From positions 1 to 36,943 of the forward strand of contig SVCA01000016.1 of NCBI GenBank assembly GCA_015058625.1: 36,943 bases of DNA, written 5' to 3'. The DNA is from Pseudoselenomonas ruminantium (GTDB taxonomy: Bacteria > Bacillota > Negativicutes > Selenomonadales > Selenomonadaceae). Within the stretch, counting starts at the first letter, position 1. Each line of letters opens with the position of its first letter. Positions 31,547-36,943 of the stretch are shown one piece after another. The notes under the pieces are model-generated. The model was given only the letters and a program-made list of their open reading frames with translations. It was not told where the DNA came from and ran no database searches. A program made the translations under genes and the position numbers.

Positions 31547-31939
31547 ATGACAATCGGTCAACGCCTCAAAAACATCAGATTAGCCCTGCACTTAAAACAA
31601 GCCGAGTTCGGTCAACGCATAGGACTAAGCCAGCCCACTATTGGTCAATATGAAAAAGAAACACGCCCCATCACAGAGCGTGTCATTTCTCAGCTTATTG
31701 CTGAATACAATATTAACGAAGAATACTTACGATATGGCAACGGAGCCATGTTCTGTCATCAACCTACCGACCTAGTAACAGAGCTTGCCACAAAATTACA
31801 GCTCACGAGCCGGGAACAGCAGCTTTTACTGGCATACTCCACCATTCCTGTCGACAAGCGAGAAAGTTTCCTTGACTTTGCCCAAGATTTATGGGGCAAA
31901 CTACAAGAATTAGACAAGCAACCGCATCATTTATCTTGA
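31547..31939 (+). CDS. XRE-family HTH regulator (plus strand)
   Basis: A 130-residue protein with an N-terminal HTH_3 domain (IGQRLKNIRLALHLKQAEFG, then LSQPTIGQYEKETRPITERV, about residues 3-55) and a helical C-terminal part (about 70-120) with LTSREQQLLLAYSTIPVDKR. The form is common in prophage- and defence-linked regulators. GGGAG lies 7 nt before the ATG. It is monocistronic and its stop is 6 nt from that of the convergent transporter gene. Confidence 0.88.
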   Translation: MTIGQRLKNIRLALHLKQAEFGQRIGLSQPTIGQYEKETRPITERVISQLIAEYNINEEYLRYGNGAMFCHQPTDLVTELATKLQLTSREQQLLLAYSTIPVDKRESFLDFAQDLWGKLQELDKQPHHLS

Positions 31940-31945
31940 TAATAT

Positions 31946-32509
31946 TTACAGCAGGCACTGCACGAGCCCTGCCACACCGAACACAATGAATATCGCCGCC
32001 GACACTTTCTGCATGGTCGGGGGCGATATTTTTTTCTGCAGGTAGTTGCCAACCACGAGTCCCATACCATCGGCGATAATCATGCCGGCCACGGCACCGA
32101 TAAAGACCATCAGCCAGCTATTCATTTCCGAAGCCAGCGCCACAGCTGCCAGCTGCGTCTTATCGCCCATTTCGCCAATGATGAAGGTCAATGCTACGGT
32201 CATCACCGGCCCGAATCGGCTGGCCTTGCATTCCTCTTCTTCCGCATCTTCCTCCCCCTTCAAGGACCAAAGGCCAAAGCAGATAAAGAGGATAGATGCA
32301 GCAATAGCCATTTTTTCTGCTGGCAGCAAGCTGCCGATAGTGGCACCCAAGAGCACCGACATGGCATGTACCACGATTATCCCCAAGGTCATGCCCACAA
32401 ACACCCGGCGGCTGTCGTAGCGGCCTGCCAGTGCCATCACGAGGAACTGGGTCTTGTCCCCCATCTCAGCGAAAAAAATCAACAAGAAAGATGCCCAAAA
32501 TGCTTCCAT
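31946..32509 (-). CDS. TMEM165/GDT1-family cation transporter
   Basis: A 187-residue membrane protein of the UPF0016 family, which exports Mn2+ (or moves Ca2+) across membranes. Both hallmark E-x-G-D-K-T/S motifs are present as EMGDKTQ (about residues 13-19 and 118-124), each in one of two inverted three-helix halves joined by an acidic loop (GEEDAEEEE). The ATG at 32509 is chosen for GGAG 8 nt upstream and because it gives the family's usual length; 50 more codons upstream are open but AT-rich and lack a site. No yybP-ykoY Mn riboswitch was seen in the 116-bp upstream gap. Confidence 0.88.
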   Translation of the reverse strand: MEAFWASFLLIFFAEMGDKTQFLVMALAGRYDSRRVFVGMTLGIIVVHAMSVLLGATIGSLLPAEKMAIAASILFICFGLWSLKGEEDAEEEECKASRFGPVMTVALTFIIGEMGDKTQLAAVALASEMNSWLMVFIGAVAGMIIADGMGLVVGNYLQKKISPPTMQKVSAAIFIVFGVAGLVQCLL

Positions 32510-32625
32510 CCATTCCACTCCTAAACTGTTGCAAACATAATATACACAATATAACACAGGTGCTCCCGAAAAAAGCAGGAAGATCCTCTCAGCCGTCGAA
32601 TTTTTTAAGTGCTGGGGGTGAAACC

Positions 32626-32844
32626 ATGAGAGCGATTGTACATTGGAAAGGCGGTTCATCCGTCTCCATCGACGATATTTTGACTATCCGTTATACCGAC
32701 AAAGACGGCCCTAAATTCCTGCAAAGCAATGATTTAAGTTCCTTTCAGTTTCAGGGAATTGATTCCTTCTCCTTCTTCACCAAAAAGGGACTGCTTATTT
32801 TTTCCGTGGCGGAAATCCTCTATATCGACTTCCGTGCCCGCTAG
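32626..32844 (+). CDS. Small conserved-looking protein (72 aa)
   Basis: A 72-residue protein, MRAIVHWKGGSSVSIDDILT to ILYIDFRAR, with alternating beta strands and no signal or membrane segment. GGGGGTG lies 6 nt before the ATG. It is divergent from the transporter gene and followed by a perfect hairpin terminator. Function unknown; it may be a small beta-barrel. Confidence 0.65.
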   Translation: MRAIVHWKGGSSVSIDDILTIRYTDKDGPKFLQSNDLSSFQFQGIDSFSFFTKKGLLIFSVAEILYIDFRAR

Positions 32845-32856
32845 TGTACCTGATAA

Positions 32857-32899
32857 AACGAAAAGCCCTTGTCAAAGCTAAGTGCCATGACAAGGGCTT
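32857..32899. terminator. Two-way terminator, 72-aa gene and tRNA operon
   Basis: A perfect 12-bp stem AAGCCCTTGTCA/TGACAAGGGCTT (32863-32874 with 32888-32899). On the minus strand TTTTCGTTTT follows, suiting the end of the tRNA-Asp/tRNA-Phe transcript. Confidence 0.8.
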
Positions 32900-32910
32900 G
32901 ATTTGTTAAG

Positions 32911-32986
32911 TGGTGCCTTCGAGCGGAATCGAACCACTGACACGGGGATTTTCAGTCCCCTGCTCTACCAACTGAGCTACAAAGGC
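32911..32986 (-). tRNA. tRNA-Phe (GAA)
   Basis: A 76-nt cloverleaf starting GCCTTTG and ending with encoded CCA. The anticodon loop CTGAAAA carries GAA; the T loop is GTTCGATTC. Confidence 0.97.
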
Positions 32987-32990
32987 AAAA

Positions 32991-33067
32991 TGGCGACCCG
33001 AAGGGGACTTGAACCCCTGACCTCCGCCGTGACAGGGCGGCATTCTAACCAACTAAACTACCGGGCC
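32991..33067 (-). tRNA. tRNA-Asp (GTC)
   Basis: A 77-nt cloverleaf starting GGCCCGG with encoded CCA. The anticodon loop CTGTCAC carries GTC; the T loop is GTTCAAGTC. It is 4 nt upstream of tRNA-Phe in one transcript. Confidence 0.97.
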
Positions 33068-33133
33068 ATGTGAATGTGTCACTCACAGGACATAATTATA
33101 CGGATAAAAGCCCTCGTTGTCAATAGCTTTTTC

Positions 33134-33172
33134 GCAAAAAAATAACCTTTCACAGCAGAAAGGTTATTTTTT
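33134..33172. terminator. Two-way terminator after the chemoreceptor fragment
   Basis: AATAACCTTT pairs with AAAGGTTATT (33141-33168), with A-runs before and T-runs after, so it works on either strand; it ends the minus gene at 33179. Confidence 0.85.
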
Positions 33173-33178
33173 CACCAT

Positions 33179-33712
33179 TTAGTTCAAGGCTTCCACAAAC
33201 TTCTTCAAGTCTTCCGCGGCTTTCGTCACACGGGACAGATTCGCCGTGATTTCCTCGGTGGAAGCGGCCTGCTCCTCACTGATGGAGCCAGTGGTTTCAA
33301 TCGTCTTGGAAATGCCCTCAACGGCCTTGTTCATTTCATTCAGCGTGGACTGAATCTTTTCCGTTGCTTCGCGGGACTGTTCCGCCAACTTACGCACTTC
33401 TTCAGCTACGACGGCAAAGCCACGTCCCTGTTCACCGGCACGGGCTGCTTCAATGGCGGCGTTGAGGCCCAGTAAGTTCGTCTGGCCGGCGATATTGGTG
33501 ATGAAATCGATGACCTTGATGGTATCCGCATTTTTTTCTTGCAGGAGCTTGGCCTGTTCTACAGACTCCTGACCTGCTTTGGCCAGCGCACTGGCACTTT
33601 TGGCTACCTGCTCGACTGCTTCATAAACCGTCTGGGTTGAAGTGGCGATTTCCTCAATCGCCGAAGACAGCCGTGCATTAATCTCTTCCCTGTTTTTGAT
33701 ATCCTCTGCCAT
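33179..33712 (-). CDS. Sensorless methyl-accepting signalling-domain protein
   Basis: A 177-residue soluble protein that is nothing but a chemoreceptor cytoplasmic coiled-coil hairpin. The tip that contacts CheA/CheW is complete: [20 protein letters not shown] then [20 protein letters not shown] (about residues 73-113). Flanking heptads include candidate methylation Gln/Glu pairs (EEQAAS). There are no membrane helices, HAMP or ligand domain, so it cannot sense outside signals alone. GGAGG lies 7 nt before the ATG, so it is translated as it stands. Soluble mini-receptors exist in several bacteria; no che genes are in the window. Confidence 0.88.
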   Translation of the reverse strand: MAEDIKNREEINARLSSAIEEIATSTQTVYEAVEQVAKSASALAKAGQESVEQAKLLQEKNADTIKVIDFITNIAGQTNLLGLNAAIEAARAGEQGRGFAVVAEEVRKLAEQSREATEKIQSTLNEMNKAVEGISKTIETTGSISEEQAASTEEITANLSRVTKAAEDLKKFVEALN

Positions 33713-33742
33713 TTATATTCCTCCCCATCTTAATAATTCACA

Positions 33743-33844
33743 TCAATAGTCAACGCCCCATTTACATTTTCCTATAATGCCTTGCTCTTCTTTAATTCCA
33801 CATACGACTCTAAAAACCTTCTTTTCTTTCGAAAAAATTTTCAT
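33743..33844 (-). CDS. Possible 33-aa gene upstream of the signalling-domain gene
   Basis: A frame MKIFSKEKKVFRVVCGIKEE ending KCKWGVDY with protein-like composition, 30 nt before the chemoreceptor fragment and on the same strand. No clear ribosome site is seen. The frame stays open upstream, but there it is antisense to mupG. It may be a small gene or the relic of a lost N-terminal part. Confidence 0.25.
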   Translation of the reverse strand: MKIFSKEKKVFRVVCGIKEEQGIIGKCKWGVDY

Positions 33845-33947
33845 AAGATTATCAAAAGGATTCTCGCCCTTGTAAACCGAATAAATACATAAAGATTGAC
33901 CGTTACCGAAAAGGCACGAGGATATATGGACTAAGGAAGGAATTGTT

Positions 33948-35030
33948 ATGGAAAATGGTATTTCACTATATCCCGGCCAGGGAACGCCCGTGGAGCAGAG
34001 CCTGGCCATCATCGAGGAAGCAGCTGCCTGTGGTCTGCGGCGGCTCTTTCTCGCTTTGCCTGAATATCCCACCGATTTGGGTGATATAAAAGGAGAATTG
34101 TCGGCCATTTTGAAGGCAGCCCGGCAAAATGATATGGAGGTTGTCGCTAACGTCACGCCGCAAACGCAGGAACGGCTGGAACTTCCAGAACTAAGTCCCT
34201 CCCTGTTCCGTATCTGGGGCATCAAGACCCTGCGGCTGGCAGAGGGATTTTCCCCGGCAGAGATTGCCACCCTCTCCCAGAATCGGCAGGGTATCCGCAT
34301 TGCCCTGAATGCCTCCACTGTCACCAGCAGGATTATCGCCGCTTTAGTCGAACTAAAGGCCAACTTCCGGCAAATCGAAGCCCTGCACAGCTTTTATCCA
34401 CGCCCCTTCACCGGGCTCAGTGAGGACCTGCTCGTGCGCAAGACCATGCTGCTCCACAAAGCCGGCATCCGAGTAGGAGCCTTTGTTCCCGGCGCTAACC
34501 GCCAGCATAATTTCTGCAAAGCTGGCTGTCCTACGCTGGAAAATCATCGGGAAGAAACTGCCTCTCTGGCGGCCCGTCATCTTGTAGCTTTGGGTATTGA
34601 TGCCATCTTTCTTGGCGACCTGCCGCCGCTGCCCGAGGAGCTGCAGGCCATCAGCCAGCTCTCGGATAAAGCAGTAACCCTGCAGGCCAAGTGGCTGACA
34701 CCCAATCCCCAATTACGGCAACATTTACAGCATGTGTTCACGGCGCGTCAGGATGTGGCGCAAAACGCCGTACGGGCTGGCGACAGTCAGGATTTCTGGC
34801 AGAACACGGAGCTACAGATTGCGCCGGAAAACGCTGTTTCCCGTCCCTTAGGAGCTATCACCATTGACAATGAACGGAACCTGCCCTATATGGGAGAAGT
34901 GCAGATTTGCCGCAGCAACCTGCCGGCAGATACCGGGGTAAATGTAGCTGCCCAGATTGATTCCCGCGAGCTCAATCTCATTGAGTACATCAGCCCTGGC
35001 CGGAAATTTTCCTTCATCTTCCACGAATGA
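33948..35030 (+). CDS. mupG: MupG-like 6-phospho-N-acetylmuramidase (DUF871)
   Basis: A 360-residue cytoplasmic TIM-barrel glycosidase of the DUF871 family, which in S. aureus MupG splits MurNAc-6P-GlcNAc during peptidoglycan recycling. Matches include the opening GISLYPGQGTPVEQSLAIIE, the loop LHSFYPRPFTGLS (about residues 144-156), IRVGAFVPGANR and the C-terminal cyclophilin-like domain (PLGAITIDNERNLPYMGEVQ). AAGGAAGG lies 7 nt before the ATG. No PTS or murQ gene adjoins it, so it is isolated from the usual recycling cluster. The next genes are an ArsR regulator and a cell-wall hydrolase. Confidence 0.8.
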   Translation: MENGISLYPGQGTPVEQSLAIIEEAAACGLRRLFLALPEYPTDLGDIKGELSAILKAARQNDMEVVANVTPQTQERLELPELSPSLFRIWGIKTLRLAEGFSPAEIATLSQNRQGIRIALNASTVTSRIIAALVELKANFRQIEALHSFYPRPFTGLSEDLLVRKTMLLHKAGIRVGAFVPGANRQHNFCKAGCPTLENHREETASLAARHLVALGIDAIFLGDLPPLPEELQAISQLSDKAVTLQAKWLTPNPQLRQHLQHVFTARQDVAQNAVRAGDSQDFWQNTELQIAPENAVSRPLGAITIDNERNLPYMGEVQICRSNLPADTGVNVAAQIDSRELNLIEYISPGRKFSFIFHE

Positions 35031-35078
35031 TTTGTGTTATAATAAAAGAATAAGTCGAACGAGGAAGGAAACATTTTT

Positions 35079-35447
35079 ATGTCTGATACACTAACCGCGG
35101 ATATGTGCGAGATTCATAACATACATCCCGATAAATTAAAAACCTGCGCCATGCGTAAGCTGGACGACGAAACCAGCTTGGAACTGGCAGATTTATTCAA
35201 AGTGCTGGGCGATAAAACCCGCATTAAGCTGCTCTCCCTGCTGGCCGCTGAGGACGAACTCTGCGTCTGCGATATTGCCGAGAGCCTGCAGATGGGCCAG
35301 TCAGCCATTTCGCACCAGCTACGTGTCCTGCGGGCTGCCCGGCTGGTAAAATTCCGCAAATCAGGCAAAGAGGCCTTCTACAGCCTCGATGATGACCATG
35401 TGCTCATCCTTATGCATATGGGACTTGACCACGTACAGGAACATTGA
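35079..35447 (+). CDS. ArsR/SmtB-family metal-responsive repressor (CadC-like)
   Basis: A 122-residue winged-helix repressor. The HTH is in CDIAESLQMGQSAISHQLRV (residues 64-83). Two metal sites can be read. The alpha-3N site has ELCVCD (Cys62, Cys64) plus N-terminal Cys10 and Cys23, as in CadC. The alpha-5 site has Asp105, His107, His118 and Glu121, with exactly the spacing of SmtB (D-x-H-x10-H-x2-E). It should sense Cd/Pb/Zn and release DNA when bound. A TATAAT lies at 35038-35043. No metal pump is adjacent, so its target lies elsewhere or is the downstream gene. Confidence 0.9.
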   Translation: MSDTLTADMCEIHNIHPDKLKTCAMRKLDDETSLELADLFKVLGDKTRIKLLSLLAAEDELCVCDIAESLQMGQSAISHQLRVLRAARLVKFRKSGKEAFYSLDDDHVLILMHMGLDHVQEH

Positions 35448-35481
35448 TTCCCTGTCAAACATTGACGAAAGGACGATGCCG

Positions 35482-36240
35482 ATGAACAAGCAGTTGCTCA
35501 AAACAGGCTTAACCCTGGGACTGGCGCTCTTCATGTCGAGCGCGGTCACACTGGCTTCCCCTACTCTGCAGGAAGGATCCCATGGCCATGATGTGCTGCT
35601 CCTGCAAAAAAAATTGCAGGCTGTCGGCTATAAGATAACGAGTGTCGATGGCGTGTACGGCAGCGAAACCGAACGGGCTGTTGCAGAATTTCAGCGGGAT
35701 AACAAAATCCGCATCACCGGTATCGTCAATAACGCCACCTGGCGGGCTCTGCAAAAGGCTAAAAAGGTTAAATGGGGCGTGGACGTCCCCAAACCTGCCG
35801 CCAAAGAAAGTGGTACGCTCGCTTCCAAAGGGCCGCTGGCTCCCAACAATGCGCCCATCCTTGCCAAAGGTAAGGTCGGAGCCCTGCTGAAAACTGCCCG
35901 CTCTTATATCGGTGTGCCTTATGCGTTTGGTGGAACAACACCCAAGGCCTTTGACTGCTCCGGCTATCTCCAATACGTCTTTGCCAAGAACGGCATCAAC
36001 ATCCCTCGTACTGCCGATGAACAATACAAGCTAGGGTTGCGCACCAACAGCAGCAAACAGCTGGTTCCCGGAGATTTGGTTTTCTTCACCACCTACGAAC
36101 CTGGCGCCTCCCACTGCGGCATCTATCTGGGCGACGGCGAATTCATCCATGCCAGCTCCAGCAAAGGTGTCCGGGTGGATGCCCTCTCCGATACCTACTG
36201 GGCACCGCGTTACTTAGGCGGTAAACACATCGTAAAATGA
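35482..36240 (+). CDS. Exported NlpC/P60 peptidoglycan hydrolase with PG-binding domain
   Basis: A 252-residue exported enzyme. A signal peptide (about residues 1-26, AVTLAS) is followed by a PG_binding_1 domain (GSHGHDVLLLQKKLQAVGYK, then GVYGSETERAVAEFQ; residues 33-92), a Pro/Lys linker, and an NlpC/P60 domain (about 130-250). The catalytic residues are Cys159 in DCSGYLQ, His211 in SHCGIYLG and His223 in FIHASS. It should cut stem peptides (D-Glu to diamino acid). The ATG at 35482 gives AAAGGA an 8-nt spacing; the ATG at 35476 is too close. It starts 34 nt after arsR. Confidence 0.92.
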   Translation: MNKQLLKTGLTLGLALFMSSAVTLASPTLQEGSHGHDVLLLQKKLQAVGYKITSVDGVYGSETERAVAEFQRDNKIRITGIVNNATWRALQKAKKVKWGVDVPKPAAKESGTLASKGPLAPNNAPILAKGKVGALLKTARSYIGVPYAFGGTTPKAFDCSGYLQYVFAKNGINIPRTADEQYKLGLRTNSSKQLVPGDLVFFTTYEPGASHCGIYLGDGEFIHASSSKGVRVDALSDTYWAPRYLGGKHIVK

Positions 36241-36250
36241 ATAACAAACA

Positions 36251-36279
36251 CCTTCCCTTTTTGGGGAAGGATTTTTTTT
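36251..36279 (+). terminator. Terminator after the NlpC/P60 gene
   Basis: CCTTCCC (36251-36257) pairs with GGGGAAGG (36263-36270), followed by eight T. Confidence 0.9.
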
Positions 36280-36298
36280 GCACAATTTTAGAGACGAC

Positions 36299-36324
36299 AA
36301 AAAAGCCATTGCCTCAGCAATGAC
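36299..36324 (-). terminator. Terminator of the rRNA/tRNA operon
   Basis: On the minus strand GTCATTGC-TGAG-GCAATGGC is followed by six T, just past tRNA-Ser. Confidence 0.85.
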
Positions 36325-36336
36325 TTTAATTTCAAG

Positions 36337-36427
36337 TGGCGGAGTGGAGAGGATTCGAACCTCCGCACCGGTTACCCAGCCTAACGATTTAGCAAACCGT
36401 CCTCTTCAGCCTCTTGAGTACCACTCC
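36337..36427 (-). tRNA. tRNA-Ser (GCT)
   Basis: A 91-nt class II tRNA with a long variable arm, GGAGTGG start and encoded CCA. The anticodon loop TTGCTAA carries GCT. Confidence 0.96.
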
Positions 36428-36432
36428 GTATA

Positions 36433-36507
<75 letters not shown>

Positions 36508-36521
36508 TACATATTAAAAAA

Positions 36522-36598
36522 TGGGGCGACTTATGGGGATCGAACCCATGCATGCTGGAGCCACAATCCAGTGTGTTAACCGCTTCACCAAAGCCGCC
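36522..36598 (-). tRNA. tRNA-His (GTG)
   Basis: A cloverleaf with anticodon loop TTGTGGC (GTG). The acceptor GCGGCTT pairs with AAGTCGC, and an encoded extra G at -1 faces discriminator C73, the tRNA-His identity mark. Encoded CCA. Confidence 0.96.
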
Positions 36599-36626
36599 AT
36601 GATAAAAAATCCCATATAGGGAAAAA

Positions 36627-36740
36627 CTGGCAACGCCCTATCCTCCCAGTCCGTCTCCAGACAAGTACTTTCGGCGTATGAGTGCTTAACTACTGTGTTC
36701 GGTATGGGAACAGGTGGAACCACTCAGCTATCGTCACCAG
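36627..36740 (-). rRNA. rrf: 5S rRNA
   Basis: About 114 nt, starting CTGGTGACGATAGC and containing CCATACCGAACACAGTAGTT and AAGCACTC, the conserved loop of bacterial 5S rRNA. Ends are estimated to a few bases. Confidence 0.95.
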
Positions 36741-36831
36741 ATATTTATTTGGTGTTCTATGAACACTCAAAACTATACAGAAGAAATTGCGATGTGTTTG
36801 TTACGAACTTTTTAGGACTGGCTTGTGCTTA

Positions 36832-36943
36832 AGTTAAGCCCTCGATTTATTAGTATTGGTCCGCTACATGCCTTACGGCACTTCCACTCCCAACCTATCT
36901 ACCTTGTCTTCTTCAAGGAATCTTACTGGATTACTCCATGAGA
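36832..36943 (-). rRNA. rrl: 23S rRNA, 3' end (partial)
   Basis: The minus strand reads the conserved 3' end of 23S rRNA: GGTAGATAGGTTGGGAGTGG, GCCGTAAGGCATGTAGCGG and ACCAATACTAATAAATCGAG. The gene runs off the window edge; the 3' end near 36832 is estimated. Order of transcription is 23S, 5S, tRNA-His, tRNA-Trp, tRNA-Ser. Confidence 0.95.

Noticed and set aside
33845..34363. Upstream extension of the minus frame ending at 33743
   Set aside because: Antisense to mupG with Ser/Arg-rich shadow composition; only the last ~33 codons outside mupG are kept as a weak candidate.

Overview
The window looks like chromosome of an anaerobic, diderm, low-to-mid GC Firmicute, most likely a Negativicute of the Selenomonas type. 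The grounds are an [FeFe]-hydrogenase maturase (HydF), the anaerobic ribonucleotide reductase activase (NrdG), outer-membrane-style secreted proteins and lipoproteins, strong AGGAGG ribosome sites, and the rRNA/tRNA cluster at the right end. The genus is inference. Base composition alternates. About 1-7600 and 27100-31950 are AT-rich and carry accessory genes; about 7700-27100 and 32000-36300 are richer in GC and mostly housekeeping.

Left accessory block (minus strand, about 5800 to 14): an apparent operon runs from an XRE regulator through a 50-residue zinc-ribbon protein, a DUF1232 membrane protein, two dynamin-like GTPases resembling LeoBC and LeoA, and a 64-residue membrane protein to a Sel1-repeat protein, ending at a hairpin terminator. 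The GTPase pair matches the layout of the Eleos (LeoA/LeoBC) anti-phage systems, and the accessory genes may be an extended version. Just upstream lie a separately transcribed HTH-like protein (5916-6449) and two tandem DUF3592-like membrane proteins.

Core block: an LPP20/FlgT-like exported protein, two exported proteins of unknown role, MetA (with a glutamate at 111, suggesting acetyl-CoA use), HydF, a small gene with a long structured leader, a PHP phosphatase and a Cof-type HAD phosphatase. A nucleoside-salvage cluster follows (nupC, cdd, pdp, deoB, deoC), with matching inverted-repeat operators at the nupC and deoC promoters. Then come a GNAT acetyltransferase, an MscS channel, a small NrdD-tail-like gene with nrdG (behind DnaA boxes and a pair of NrdR-like boxes), two UspA proteins and threonine deaminase. 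Two intergenic regions (20923-21420 and 24261-24771) each hold two ~200-bp nested palindromes about 108 bp apart, with a shared short motif in opposite orientations.

Second accessory block: a ~190-nt structured RNA gene with a near-consensus promoter and a terminator precedes a PBECR4-like putative nuclease. Next are a YD-repeat-like lipoprotein, two small genes and an XRE gene in one minus-strand operon, divergent from another XRE gene across a triple operator.

Right end: a TMEM165/GDT1 transporter, tRNA-Phe and tRNA-Asp, a sensorless chemoreceptor signalling domain, MupG, a CadC/SmtB-type metal repressor, a cell-wall NlpC/P60 hydrolase, then tRNA-Ser, tRNA-Trp and tRNA-His, 5S rRNA and the 3' end of 23S rRNA on the minus strand.
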